A stretch of DNA of 64,000 nucleotides, from NCBI GenBank assembly GCA_020744225.1, contig JAGMWG010000023.1:310001-374000 (forward strand), read 5' to 3'. Shown here in pieces: positions 45,354-57,769 of the stretch (positions within the stretch are counted from its first letter, which is position 1; each line of letters starts with the position of its first letter). The notes beneath the pieces were generated by a model. The model searched no databases and was not told the DNA's origin. It saw only the letters and a program-made list of their open reading frames with translations. Made by a program: the position numbers and the translations under genes. The DNA comes from Paraphoma chrysanthemicola. Its lineage: Eukaryota > Ascomycota > Dothideomycetes > Pleosporales > Phaeosphaeriaceae.

Positions 45354-46397
45354 ATGCTAAACCTACGATAGAAATAATCTTACCATGTATATACATGTGT
45401 ATATATATGTGTGTGTGTGCGTATCTTGAGAAGGAGATCTTCTCCGTTGGATATCAAAACGCGATAGACTTGTGATGTTCTGAGTTGCGCGCCAGCCGGG
45501 GGGGGCAATATATTGAGCGCTTAGACGAAGGCCATGCCGCGGCGTGTACGGGGTGCAATTGGTTGCTGGGGGAGCCGCATGGACGAGGATCACCCACGAT
45601 GGTTTGGTGGAGTGTGACTGCGGCGGGCGAGGCAGGATTTTGTTGCGGTGAAGCGGATTGGCAAGTGCAAGCTTCAGATTATTTAGAGGTGATGCTTATG
45701 GATGGTGTCGATGTGTCTCTTCTGACAGTGGGTGGATGGGAGAAAAAGGCAAGAAAAGGCTAGACAGGCGAGAGGGAGGGTTGATACATGGGCTCAGCAA
45801 TTGACTCGAGCGAGTAGAAGGCGTTGTGTTTGTGGTGTTGAAGCAGCAGCTGTGCGTGTTGATCCTACTTAGGGCGTGATGCTTATGCATGGTGGGTGTT
45901 GATGTGCCTTGCAGCTGAGCTAGCTAAACAAACGGTCGTGCCCGCTGATGCCCCGCCTGACATGCGTGCTGTACCACGATACCGCTGCGTCGACATCGTG
46001 TCCTTCACCGTCTCCCTTACCAAGCTTTGCTGTGCCACGAGAGGCTCGTCGGTGTTCGGATCTTCCCGCTGGGTGCTGCAGGTCGCAACGTGGTCGCATG
46101 CTCGACAACGCACCGTTCCCACGTCATCCCGCGTACGAATACACATGCCTTCGAGGCGCCCAAGCACAGCGTGACCGCCGGATCGCTTCGCGCCCAACTC
46201 GCGCCTACGGGGGAATCACACGGGCTCAGTCTTCAGCTCGGCTGCCCGCTATAATCGCCACCGACGCGCATATTGTCTGCACATCTCCCACCACATAGAC
46301 GCGCTCGCTGCTGCCTCGCGAATAGCGCACACCTCTCACCAACAGCCCTCGCGGCCCCCTCCGCCACCCAGACACTCCCACGCGCAGCTCGCCCACC
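45354..46397. other. Intergenic region with TA/TG microsatellite
   Basis: This 1.0-kb gap has a TATATACATGTG...TGTGTGTG simple repeat at about 45387-45422, in the 3' flank of the 803-aa gene. The remainder up to the BRO1 start shows short overlapping frames on both strands (for example 45883-46298) without motifs. Confidence 0.5.
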
Positions 46398-49300
46398 ATG
46401 ACGGCCCAGGTGCCAATGATCTCGGTGCCGATGAAGCAGACCAGCGAGATCGACTGGATACAGCCGCTGAAGAGCTACATCCGCAGCACATACGGCGACG
46501 ACCCAGAGCGGTATGCCGAGGAATGCGCGACATTGAACCGGCTGCGGCAGGACATGCGGGGCGCCGGCAAGGACAGCGCGGCGGGACGAGATCTGCTGTA
46601 CAGATACTATGGCCAGCTGGAGCTGCTGGACCTGCGCTTTCCGGTGGATGAGAACCACATCAAGATCAGCTTTACGTGGTACGTATTGCCATGTGAGATG
46701 ACATGGAAGAGTGCATGGCGGCACTAGGCCGACATGATGGAAGTAGGAGGAGTGCTGGCTGACAATGGCTAGGTTCGATGCATTTACACACAAGCCGACC
46801 TCGCAGTACTCGCTCGCATACGAGAAGGCCTCCATCATATTCAACATCTCCGCCGTCCTATCCGCCCACGCGGCGCACCAGAATCGTCACGAAGATGTCG
46901 GGCTCAAGACCTCGTACCACTCGTTCCAGGCCTCCGCAGGTATGTTTACATACATCAACGAAAACTTTCTGCATGCGCCGTCGACAGATTTGAGCCGGGA
47001 GACGGTCAAGACCCTGATAGCTATTATGCTGGCACAGGCGCAAGAGGTCTTCCTAGAGAAGCAGATTGCGGACGGCAAAAAGGTGGGACTGCTGGCCAAG
47101 CTTGCCAGCCAGGCCGCTGTGTTGTACGGACAGGCTGTGGAAGGCGCGCAGGAGAATGTACAAAATGCAGTCTTCGAGAAGGTGTGGCTTTTGGTCTGCC
47201 AGGTACGTGTGATGAGCAGTAATGAAAAAATGTGTGAAGCTAATCGTGATACAGATCAAATCACACTACATGACCTCGTTAGCCCAGTACTACCAGGCAC
47301 TCGCAGACGATGACGCAAACTCCCACGGTGTGGCCATCTGCAGACTGCAAGTCGCAGAAGCGAGCGCCAAAGACGCAAGCCGAGCCGCGAATAGCTTTCC
47401 CTCCTCCGCACCAGCGAACTCGAATCTCGCATCAGACACTAGTTCAATACTGGCAGAAATGGCAAAGAAGCACGTGTCAAATGTGCAAGAAAAGCTGGCG
47501 GAACTGTCCAAAGACAATGACTACATCTACCACCAAGGCATCCCGAATGAGGCCTCGTTATCACCCATTGCGAAGATGCCCGCTGCGAAAGCGATACCCG
47601 TCAGCGAGCTGTATCAAGGACAAGACATTCAGAGAATCATTGGTCCCGACATCTTCCAGAAGATCGTCCCCTTGGCGGTAACTGAATCAGCCAGCCTGTA
47701 CGATGAAGAGAAGGCGAAACTGATACGAGCGGAGAGCGAACGAGTGGAGATTGCAAATGATGAAATGGCGGCTAGCCTAGACTACCTGAAGCTGCCAGAC
47801 AGCCTGAATGTGCTAAGAGGGGGCATGGATCAAGATATGATGGTTGACAATGACTTCCGAAAATGGTGCGAAGATCTTGCAGGACACCAGCCATTCTCCT
47901 CAGCGTTCGACCAATTGAACCAAGACAAGGCAGAAATCTCGGGGATTCTCGACACGAGCCAGAAGCAACTGGACATGGAAGAGAGCGTTTGCGAGAAGAT
48001 GCGGTCAAAGTACGGCGCCGAGTGGACACAACAGCCGAGTTCACGCCTGACTTCAACATTACGGAGTGACATTCGAAACTACCGAGGAGCAATTGAGGAG
48101 GCCAGCACAAGTGACGCACAATTGTACAGCACGTTCCGACAATGCGAGGCCGACTTTGACGAAATGCGATCAGCAGGCGAGACGGACGAGGCCGATGTTT
48201 TGTACTCGAGAGCGATGGTAAAGGCTGGTGCGCAGAAAGGCAAGAGCCCGAGGCCGACAGAGGGAAACCTGATAGACGATGACTTTGACGATGGTCCGAC
48301 TGTCGCAGATCAGATTGCGTCTGTCGAAGACATCCTGCGGAAGCTGAACTTGGTGAAGAAGGAGAGGACGCAGATCTTGAAGGATCTGAAAGATAAGGTA
48401 TATCTACCTCACATATCTGACTGTATTTTGCTGATTTGACAGGTCCACTCCGACGACATCTCCAATGTCCTCATTCTCAACAAGAAAGCCATCGCAAACC
48501 AAGAATCACAGCTGTTCAAGGCCGAGCTCGAGAAATTCAGACCACATCAGAATCGCGTTCTCCAGGCCAACCACAAGCAGGCCTCATTACTTAAAGAGCT
48601 CACCCGGACTTATTCAGACCTACTCAAGGACAAACGCGTTCGATCAGAACAGAGCAAGTACGAAGCATTTTCACGACAAAGGAATACCGTCATGACGAAG
48701 TATCGGAGAGTCTTCCAGAGCTTCAATGACCTGGTAGCTGGTCTTCTTCGCGCCCAGAACTTCTACTCAGAGATGAAGGATACTGTTTCAAGCCTTCAAA
48801 AGAACGTAGAAACATTCGTGCAGAATCGCCGCTCTGAAGGCGGGCAACTCCTCGCACGCATCGAGCAAAGTAAATCGCAAGGTGCGGATCAGGAACAACA
48901 GCGCATGAAAGATCTCATGGAACGCATGTCCATGGAGCCTTCGAATTCGGGCTCACCTGTGTCAATGGGCGGCGGCAGAAAGAAGAGCGTACCGCCGCCA
49001 CTTTCTTCCACGCCCGGATATCGTCCGCCATCATCAACAGGCCCTGGCGCCCATCCAGCATACAACCCCGCCGCGTCACCACCCGTCACACCGCGCTATC
49101 CCATCACATCGCAAAGTCAACAACCCTACATGTCACCACAACAGTCTTACGGCGGTGCATCCAACAACGGCTACCAACAACCTCCACCACCAGGCCGCGA
49201 TTCATATCAATCCTTCGGCGCACCACCGCAACAACAACAACCCTCCCGCCAATCCTCCTATAACCCCGCTCAACACTCGCAATACAACCCCGTCTCGCCC

Positions 49301-49624
49301 CCAGCCCACCAGCAGTTCTTCAACCCCCCACCCATGCCCACACAACAACAACCTTGGGGCCAACCACCCACGCAATGGGGCGCGCAACAGCAACAGCAAC
49401 AACGACAAAGTAATCTGCCACAGGGATACGTCCCGCCGCCACCGCCGCCGGGTCCGCCACCGAGCCAGAGTCAGGATTATTCCCACTTTTCACAGGGCGG
49501 GTATCCGAGTGGGCCGGGCGGGTATGCGGCGCCGAGACAGCAGGGTGGACAGCAGCAGGGACAACAGCAGCAGGGGCAGGGGCAACAGAATGATCCGTGG
49601 GCGGGACTGAGTGGGTGGAAATGA
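46398..49624 (+). CDS. BRO1: BRO1-domain endosomal sorting protein
   Basis: Four exons: 46398-46678, 46773-47202, 47255-48397, 48443-49624, giving 1011 aa. It opens with VPMISVPMKQTSEIDWIQPLKSYI, the BRO1-type (not PalA/Rim20-type) start. The BRO1 domain spans about 5-390 and binds ESCRT-III Snf7/Vps32. It includes AYEKASIIFNISAVLSAHA and the KSHYMTSLAQYYQALAD block. A long helical V domain (about 420-780) can bind ubiquitin and YPxL motifs. The last ~200 residues are Pro/Gln-rich with PPPPPPGPPP and poly-Gln runs. In yeast Bro1 recruits the deubiquitinase Doa4 during multivesicular body sorting. Acts on the endosome surface. Confidence 0.95.
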
Positions 49625-49837
49625 GATTGCGGAATTGAGCTGTAGGAGTGACGTTGTTGGTGTATAATCGGGGGAGGTTCAAGGAGTGAATATGTGCTTT
49701 GTGTGTCAAGAAGTAGAGTACATGTTCGAGAAGAAACTGGCTTGGATTGGATGGATGAGACGAAGGGAACAGCGTATATATATATTTGTTTGCATAGAAG
49801 GAAGGAAATTAGTGTAGGGAAGTCTTGAGGTGAATAG

Positions 49838-49864
49838 GATGGGAAGGGATGGGAAGGGATGGGA
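49838..49864 (+). repeat. GGGAA/GGGAT tandem G-run (possible G-quadruplex)
   Basis: The stretch repeats GGGAAGGGAT and contains five G triplets separated by two bases (GATGGGAAGGGATGGGAAGG...). This fits the rule for an intramolecular G-quadruplex and lies about 215 bp after the BRO1 stop codon. Confidence 0.55.
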
Positions 49865-50093
49865 GATGGCATTTTAAGGATAAAGGAACTGGAATATCAA
49901 TTGCATTCAAATCACATCACATCAAACCTGACAGAAGCATAATGCTGCGGTGGTTTGGATTCTATAACTAAATTTGGCCTGGAAATCTATCATGACTGAA
50001 AAACCATAAAGCAAGACCAAATGGTGAAACAAATACTGTGCAGAGGGTATCTTAGCGAGTGACTTCTTCTTCTTCTTCTTCTTTCCAACTCTT

Positions 50094-50096
<3 letters not shown>

Positions 50097-50138
<42 letters not shown>
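50097..50138 (+). repeat. (TC)21 microsatellite
   Basis: A perfect run of 21 TC units, closely preceded by a CTT trinucleotide run. It lies just beyond the stop codon of the GFA-family gene and would be a GA tract in its 3' untranslated region. Probably length-variable among strains. Confidence 0.9.
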
Positions 50139-50141
<3 letters not shown>

Positions 50142-50273
50142 CATCCATCGTTCTTTTTCCAGCATGTCTAACCCTTCCTCCAGATCTACCAATCCCACGC
50201 CCTCTCTCCTCCTCTCCCTCTTCGTACCTAGCAGCACCGAGAAAAACACGAAGAAGGAAGAGAAGGAGGGGGT

Positions 50274-51107
50274 TTACAAACTCTTCCCATCAACATGGCG
50301 CCGTTGGAGGGTTCGTGTATCGACGTCGTGGAACATGCGGACCTGTGTTGCGGTGGGGTGGATTAGTCATGTTTGACGATGGAGGAGTATGATGGTTGGT
50401 TAGGTGGTGAGGAGGAGAAAATGGGGTATGATTGACGAAGGTATTGTAACCACAGCGGAAAAGCTAAACGCAAGGGCGCGAATGGGTGAAATTGCAGAAT
50501 AAGAAAGGGGTAGAGGGAGATAATGCGATGAGTCTGACGGAATAGACAGACAAGGAGGATGTACAAGGGGTGATGATGGACAGATGAAGTGTGCGTCGCA
50601 AGCTGTTGAGAGGAAATGCGCGTAAATGTGTATGTATAGTAGGACATGGTGCCATGAATGTGAAGGGTGATATGACAACGGGATGACTTACATTCAATGC
50701 CTTCACACCTTCATAAAACCCCGGCTCAATACTCTCAGCCATGAGACTGCTTCCACATCTCGAGCAAAAATAATGCTGCACGCGATGTTTGCCAAACGAG
50801 TATTTCTAACCCCATTCACATTCATTAGCAATCATCTCAATCATTGCCCACACCCACCACTCTCCACACAAACACATTCCTTACTATTATTGCAAGCAAG
50901 AAAATATGGGCAACGTACCTCAACGACTTCGCTCTCTAACCCCACCGTCTCGAACGCAATACACTCGTTCTGGACATACACATTCAAATACCCATTACGT
51001 GCGCAGATACTGCAATTGCACTCTACGACCCATGCATCCAGGTCGTCGAGCGGCGGGGACAGCGTGACGGTGTAGCGCACGAGTTTGCAGTGGCACGAGG
51101 CATGGTA
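50274..51107 (-). CDS. GFA-family (CENP-V-like) zinc protein; 5' end unresolved
   Basis: Three exons are clear: 51107-50919, 50805-50692 and 50342-50274, with introns of 113 and 349 nt, all phase 0, coding for 123 aa. A short first exon with the start codon is missing; a candidate ATG is at 51544 but no splice fits well. The GFA fold's zinc ligands are present: SCHCKLVRYTV, CNCSICARNGYLNVY and FCSRCGSSLM. The end reads VRMFHDVDTRTLQRRHVDGKSL, which matches GFA C termini. The family was named for glutathione-dependent formaldehyde-activating enzyme, but most fungal members have no known reaction. The 349-nt intron is long for this genome. Confidence 0.8.
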
Positions 51108-54100
51108 CTGTGTGAGTTTGCGAGTCAGCAGACGTGTCCAGGGGTGTCAGTGATGGATGTAGGCAGCGTGATTTTATGGTTTGGGGATGCTATGGTGTGG
51201 TAGCGGTGATAAATGTCGCGAGGTGATTTAATTTGGTTCAGAGACAAGACTATTTCCAGACGGGCATGTTTTGCGAAGGTTTTTCTGGCGGTCGCGGGAA
51301 GCTGACGATGGCGTGGTGGGGTAACTCGATCGCGTTGTTGGTAGTTTCTGTGCGTCGGGTGCTGGTCGTGGAAAACATTGTGAGTGCGCATGCATGAGCG
51401 GACATGTACTGCTGTCTTTTCGATATTGTATATCTGTGTAAAGTCGTCGGTCTTCGTCCCGGGGGTCCTCATTACATCATGATGTGTAGGGCATTGACTT
51501 GCTTGGGATCGCTTGCGAGCGCGTTGGGTTTCTGAGCTAGTCATGATGATGGGGTGGTCGGTAGCTAGGTGACTTTCTTTCGTCCCACGTATGAAGAAGA
51601 GCAGGAGGACAGAAGTGGTTAAAGTCCAGGAACCATAGCAGTTCATCGTGTCCGTCGGTGTCAAGACCGGATGAAGGGAGTAGGCAAAGATGTGAGACAG
51701 AGAGAGCTCGGCAACTCACCTTTTTACTGGGCGCCGTGACGTCCATTGAATGTACTGCTGGGTACTGTATGTGGGGTGATCCCTCGTTATGGAGGTTGAT
51801 GGCAATGGAAAAGGGATGCAGCGGGAGGAAGTAGATAGGATACACTTTGGCGGTGGAGGTAGAGACGCCCAAGGAGGTCGTCTCTAAACTTCATGCGTTT
51901 CTCCGCTGTATTCGCAAGAATGACGGGCTTTGGAGACGATTGCGACGTTGAGAAGAATAGTTGGTGAGAACTGAAGGGGAGTGGCCCCTTGCGATTGTTG
52001 ATGTCTGCTGGCAGTGTCGAGGCGGTCTCTTGTAGTACGCCGAGTATATTCATAGACTGTAGAAGTTCGTATACGAATCATCCGTTCTCCATGGGCACAG
52101 GTACGTACCTCGCTTTGGTTGTTGTAGCTGATCAGAAATCAGAATGTCTCGGATGTACCCAACACACTCCGACCACGCTGCCGTCGTCTATTTTGGATTC
52201 CAAGTGCCGTAAAATTCTTCCTGGAATAAACAAGCAGGTTACGGTCTCGTTACACATAACGTTAGGCGTAGATCTGCGATGCATAGCGCTACGCTCGCTT
52301 TGCCGCGGATTGACCGAGTACCCAAGCCCGGCCTTCAGCTTCAAGTCCTTCGGTACGCGGTTCGCCAGTCAACACTAACCTACCCTCACTAAACTCAACA
52401 CGCGATAAGCGAGAGCACGGGTACAATTCCCGACAGGTGCAACCTGTTCAGCTGTATCACAGCTCTCGAGCCCCAGCGAATCTCGACGTACGTGGAGTTT
52501 CAGTCGAGACAATGGACCTGTGTTCCAGAGCTGCACCTTGAATATACTTAGATGCTGCACATGCTGCCAAGCAGAGTTGAGGCTGCAGTCAAATGCCCAT
52601 GGATCGGCGACAAATGACTGGAGACGAACAGTATGAGGTTTAGGGTGTCGAAGACGCCTGGTATTCTGCACGAGCTTCACGCAATTCGCTTTTGTTGCTG
52701 TTTCGAGAGGCACAAAGCCAGAGTGACTGTACACAGCTGTTGCTAATTGTAGTATCAGCGTTGATGTGCGGCTCGTAGCTGCAGTGCCAGTTGAACCACT
52801 GTTCCGGAATTGATGCCTGGTCGAGGCCTGAGGATCGGAAGAAATTGGGCGAATGGGATCGAGCGCGTGACTTGTCCTTGGTTCCCTTTGGCTGACTTCT
52901 CCAGGCTTCTGACCGGTAAGTCGTCACGGGCTGACTCGCCGAACCTACAGCGGCAGAGCGGGTCGTATTCTGCGATATTTGGCCAACTACAAACCTGGAA
53001 CAAAAAGCTGAGGCTGGAAGCCACTGAAGGGATTCTCCGTGGCACCACATCACACCCGATGGTGTTTATGGCGATGTTCCTCCATAGCGCAATTCAAACA
53101 TTGGCCGGCTGGGGCCTACTAGATCGGAATCGCTCTAGGCGGCCTCGCGAGCTGGTGTTGCAAGTTCACAGCTCCGATGGGACCACATGAACATTGCGCG
53201 AGTTGCTCAACTACAGCGTGATGCGACGATGTTGTAACGCTGCTAGAGCAATGAGCACAGTCCTAATGTGACAGCCTAGAGGCCCTTAGTATATCATAAA
53301 GGTTTGCTGATGACTCGAAGATATGCGAAGGTTTTCGGGTTTGTCCCATCGGAGGTGTCAACGTGCAGTATGCAGATGCAGGTTGGGTCATCTTTTGGCC
53401 CCCCATGCGCAGGTGTGCTCAAAACGTCAAATTACAAACTGTGAATCGAAAGCACGTGGGCTGCAAACCACACCCGGAAACATGCGAAGAATTTGGAGTA
53501 CAAAGCGCGCACTTCTTGGTAGTGTCCAAAAAGTGACGATTCATCGAGCTCGAAGCGCGTCGACGTCATTACTAGCTGAAGACTAAAGTTCGTAATCGTG
53601 TACCGTGTCTCGTGTTGCTCCTAGGGCTGAAACACGGCCCCTCGGCCATCGCTTGTGAGATCTCTGGGACGGTTATATATAGATGATCTGGTATGGCAGT
53701 TCGGCGGGTGGCCTGGATATCGGTTGTGTTGTGCTGCCGAGCTGCGACATCGACTTCTCTTGGGCACAGCGTCATTCTGTCTGTTCCTCGGCCGTATTCT
53801 ACATTCACTATCGCAAATGCGAGGACTTTGCGAAGTGCGAAAAATGGCACCGGATTCGGCGATGGGTGCGGGCGCTAAGCATGGTGGAATAATGGCATTC
53901 GGCGGAAAGTGAAAGCATGGAAGGTCCCCGGGCCAAACGCGTAGCGGGAAAGAAGCACACGACCTCGCCTGCCAACGTCGCAGCTTCGAGCAGCCTCGGG
54001 AAGGAAAACACAACGGACAGCGAGGGTGCGACGAGACTCCCCAAAAGAGTGCCATGCTCCAAGAAGGATAAATGCGATGCACGCAAATTGCCAAGGCTCA

Positions 54101-54848
54101 AGCACACAGCCTCGCAGATCGGGGCGAGGCAGCAGCCGCTTCCGAAACGGACGTCCAGGAGAGGAAATTGCGCTTCAGAAATCATCAGGCATGCCATGAC
54201 GGGCGAAATGTATCGCCTTGGCACTACGTCAGCTATTTTCTCGACGAGCCAGTCAATGATGGCGCCGGCCGCCATGCGCGAAGCAGCAGGCTGTCAACAA
54301 AGGAAAGTGAGCACGCGCGCACCATCTAGGGCGAGTCGAGACGGCAAGCGCGTGTGCATTGGACCAGAGGGCGCTTCAACGTTTGCAAAGCAGACGCAGG
54401 CCTTTTGGAGGAGTGTTTTAAGCTTCGGCGCCATAAGCCGCCGGACTCCCGCAGTATCAACTGGAAAAGTGGACCTCTGTACGCAAGCTCCCTCTGCCAA
54501 GGCAAGCAGGCCCTCCCTTTCGACAACCTGGGCATCATCCGGATGCCACGGCAGTCGCTCACTTGTGCTTTTGATCTTGGTGGTTACACGCTCCTTTGCC
54601 ACCTTCAGGCACATACATTTTCACCATCTGGGACGACGCTGGCTCGCGACGACATAGAGATATACAACACGCGACCACTAGCAAAAAGTCTTGGAGGCCC
54701 ACGTCAGCCAACAACAGGCATTCGTCACCGCCACGAGTCCGGTCAGCGCAGCCTAGTCTCATGATCTACTGTTGATCTAGAGTGACCTTCAGCGTTCCCG
54801 CACCGTTTGAACGCCCTGAAGTCTTCGTTGAGCGACACGCGACACACC
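51108..54848. other. Longest gene-poor region in the window
   Basis: The first ~450 bp should contain the start of the GFA gene. The rest, about 3.3 kb, has many overlapping frames on both strands (for example 52640-53053 minus, 53808-54275 minus, 53917-54657 plus, 54354-54764 plus) with no recognisable domain. It may be a decayed gene or element. No terminal repeats or transposase were seen. Confidence 0.45.
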
Positions 54849-56169
54849 ATGCCAAACTTCACAGTACCAGACGACGGGCAATGGAACAGCAAACCAGCCT
54901 GGAAGCTGCCAGGATGGTGCGAGCCAGTGGTGAGTTTCGCTAGAACACGCACACCATGAGTTCTCGGTCACTGACAGCTGCACCAGATGGTCGCTACCAT
55001 ATTGTTTGGCGCCATGTTCCTCACGCGAAAACGAGACTACAGAGTGCTCGACCGATCAGCTCCACGACAGGGCTTCCTCGACGGAGAGACTCAGGGGTCA
55101 ACGGACCACCTTCTTGCCTACCCCAGCGACAGCGACAGCGAGCTTGACGACATATCAACGGCTAAGAACCCTCCCAAAGTACGCGACCTAGGCTGCTGCA
55201 AAGTGACGACTCCAAACACTTCGCGCTTCCGCAACAACATACACAGCCGCATACTGCAGCGTTTCCCCTTTCTCAACGAGATGCTCTACTGGATCATCAA
55301 CTATGCCTTCTACCGTATGACCTCAATCATGTCGAGCAAGCTTTTCGCTGGGCGGGGCATCTGGGACGTCGCACAAGAGCATGGCATCTCCGTGCTGGAG
55401 GCTGAAGAGTATGGCATGTTGAAGTTTCTGTTCCCAGTCCGAGAAAGAGACGTCCAACAGTGGTTCATGCATGGCCATCAAGACGCACTGACGGTGCTGA
55501 ACAAGTGCTATGCGCTCATACACATCCCCGGCACAGTTGGGTAAGTGGCCCTCGCTTATCTTGTAGTACTTCACTAACCGCTACAGCTTCATCTGCTGGT
55601 ACTACTACGTCGCTCCTTCCTTCGATACGTTTGCTATCGCCCGTCGTACCCTTACCCTTACCAACTTCTGCGCCTTCCTCACCTTTGTCGTCTACCCCTG
55701 CATGCCGCCACGCCTTCTGCCGAAAGAGTATGGCTTTCTCGACACTGTCCGACACGACGATGCCCAGAGCGTCTGGATGAGCGGCAAGTTTGTCAACCAG
55801 CTCGCCGCCATGCCATCTATGCACTTTGGATACTCGTTCTGCATTGGCATGACCATGATCTACCATTCCGGCATTTTCCGCCGCACCTTGGAGAGGGGCG
55901 AAGTACGCAAGAACATTTTCTGGAAACTCTTTTATCTTTCCCTTGGCTTTGGATACCCGACCTTTATTCTGGTCACTATTGTTGCGACGGCCAACCACTA
56001 CTTCATGGATGCCATGGTTGCAACCTGCTTTGTTTTCATTTCCTTCCTTTGCAACAAGGTCTTTTACGTCTTCATCCCGCTCGAGGACCTTTTTCTGTAT
56101 GCCATTCGCGCCGACAAGCCGATACCCACGACCGGCGAGCGCTTCCATGAGAAGGGTGGCAGGCTATAG
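54849..56169 (+). CDS. PAP2/Aur1-like membrane phosphatase or inositolphosphotransferase
   Basis: Three exons: 54849-54929, 54987-55540, 55587-56169, giving 405 aa. The C-terminal half is a PAP2-type membrane enzyme with motifs CMPPRLLP (about 250-256), MPSMHFGYSF (His291) and ATANHYFMDAMVA (His349, Asp353), the same catalytic arrangement as in Aur1 inositol phosphorylceramide synthase and its paralogues. About five hydrophobic helices are seen: VMVATILFGAMFL near 28-40, and the others between 213 and 380. The 1-30 leader is hydrophilic. A Ser/Asp-rich loop (SDSDSELDD) lies near 75. It likely acts on phospholipid or inositol-lipid substrates in an internal membrane. The substrate is not known. 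Confidence 0.85.
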
Positions 56170-56780
56170 GCCAGTCCGCTTGCTTTAATTTTTGTTTCTT
56201 GTAATTATGTTTCTGATCCTGGGCTTGGCTTTGCTTCATTTTCCGGTAGACCACGCACAAGAACACGATTTGCATACAAGCTGGGCGTTTGGGTATACCT
56301 CAAGATGACCTCATGCACTATCTATTGTTACATAGACAGGTAGCCATATATTGCAACATTTCATGTCCAGAATGAGCATCTTGCAATCACTACTTTGTCG
56401 CATCGGAGTACTCCGCAGTATTGCACATGCTGAATCTCCGCTCTAGCTTGACTGCGAGCAAGGATCAGCCAGCGCAACAAGGTCGCATATCGTAGGCTCT
56501 TTACCATGACCTCGGGAGCGAGATGGGAAAACGCGCCAAGCCGTACCTGCGTCGACCCCAACGTCCAAGCTCCTTCCTCACCAGCACATCAGCCCAGCCT
56601 CCGTTGACCACTCTGTCAGCCACCTCAACGTCCGTCAGACGCGCTGTCACTTCAATTGCATTCACTCCTTCAATGCGACCACTCTCATGCTGTGCTTTCT
56701 GTCCTAAATCACCTCAAAAGCCATTTACACCATCTACATTCGCTTGAACACGCTCCTTCTCCAAACACACGACCGTCGCT
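56170..56780. other. Intergenic region and BTB-gene promoter
   Basis: 610 bp between the PAP2-like and BTB genes. The last ~200 bp are rich in CCTCA/CCACTC leader-type sequence. The 56523-56747 frame (plus) is probably a leader shadow. Confidence 0.45.
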
Positions 56781-57769
56781 ATGGCGGACCTCGAGCAGCA
56801 ATATCCAGTTGAGGAGACACCGGTTGATGATGTAGAAATGGGCGACGGCACAGGCGAAGGCGCGGCAGAGGAGACTGGACTCACGGAACTTGAGCCCGAG
56901 GCGCCAAAACTGATGCTCTTCGCAGAGTAAGCAGCGTCTCCCGCAATTGCGCATGCGACTGGCACTGCCAATGGCGCGTTTTCCCAATGGAACAACAACG
57001 GAGCCAGCTAACAATGTGCAGTCTGATGAAGAGTCCTATTGTCGAAGTCGTCGTTGGAAGTGGAGAAGGCCGAACCACATACTCTGCCCACGAGGCAGTC
57101 CTTCTAAAGTCACCGGAACTCGCCAAACAAGTTGAGCAGTTTGCGCCCGGCGGAGTATGTCCGAATTACACCTAGACTCCGCGTGTACCCAGTCTCTGAC
57201 CTTAGTAGCCTCGCCAGATCGTTTTCGCTGATGCCGACGTTAACGCAATGGGCTCCGTCGTCGAATACCTCTACACAGGCGAGTACTTCCCGAAGAAGAC
57301 ATCCTCTGCGCGCGACGCACCCCTCGAGAAAGACCCGCGACAACCATCCAGCGACGACGAAGGCCTGGGTCTCCTCGTCCACGCGCGCGTCTATACCCTT
57401 GCCGACCGGCTCCAGCTTCCGGAGCTCAAGTCGCTCGCGCACAGCAAGATTCACCGCACGGCCTCGACCGCAAAGGGCGAGCTCGCATACGCCCGGTTCG
57501 TCTACAAAGAGTCCAACCCAGAGGACACCACCATTCGCAAGCCGGTCGCAGCGTTCTGGGCTACACGGTCTTACAGCCTGCGTCACGATGCGGAGCCAGA
57601 GTTCAGAGCCATGTGCCTTGAGTTCCCACAGTTCTCGTACGATGTGCTCCAGCTGGTCCTGGATCAGCAAGAAAAGAGCAGGCGCGGTGGCGACGATGGC
57701 CCAGCTAAAGGCGGTCCGAGTGTAGTTCCTGGCAGCAGCCGCAAGAGGGCACGAGTGAGTCAAGTGTAG
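56781..57769 (+). CDS. BTB/POZ-domain protein
   Basis: Three exons: 56781-56926, 57022-57154, 57209-57769, giving 279 aa. The acceptor at 57208 is required because the earlier TTAG would open on a stop codon. The N terminus is acidic. The BTB fold starts near 48 with FADLMKSPIVEVVVGSGEGRTTYSAHEAVLLKSPELAKQV and continues PRQIVFADADVNAMGSVVEYLYTGEYF; an AHxAVLxxxS-type core is plain. Helices after it (ARVYTLADRLQLPELKSLAHSKI) are the usual BTB tail. The C terminus is basic (SSRKRARVSQV) and may be a nuclear signal. BTB proteins often dimerise or bind Cullin-3; no further domain is seen. Confidence 0.88.

Larger units (their letters stand above)
49625..50273. other. Convergent 3' regions with simple repeats
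   Basis: 650 bp between the ends of BRO1 and the GFA-family gene. It holds a G-run cluster (49838-49864), a CTT run (about 50062-50083) and a (TC)21 tract. No gene is supported; frames over the TC tract code only for simple repeats. Confidence 0.6.

Noticed and set aside
52400..52480. tRNA-like text (GGGTACAATTCCCGAC)
   Set aside because: No matching acceptor stem, D-arm or anticodon arm could be folded around it.
53917..54657. 246-aa plus-strand frame with several Cys, first taken for a zinc-cluster protein
   Set aside because: The Cys spacing does not fit Zn2Cys6 or C2H2, and a comparable open frame exists on the opposite strand.
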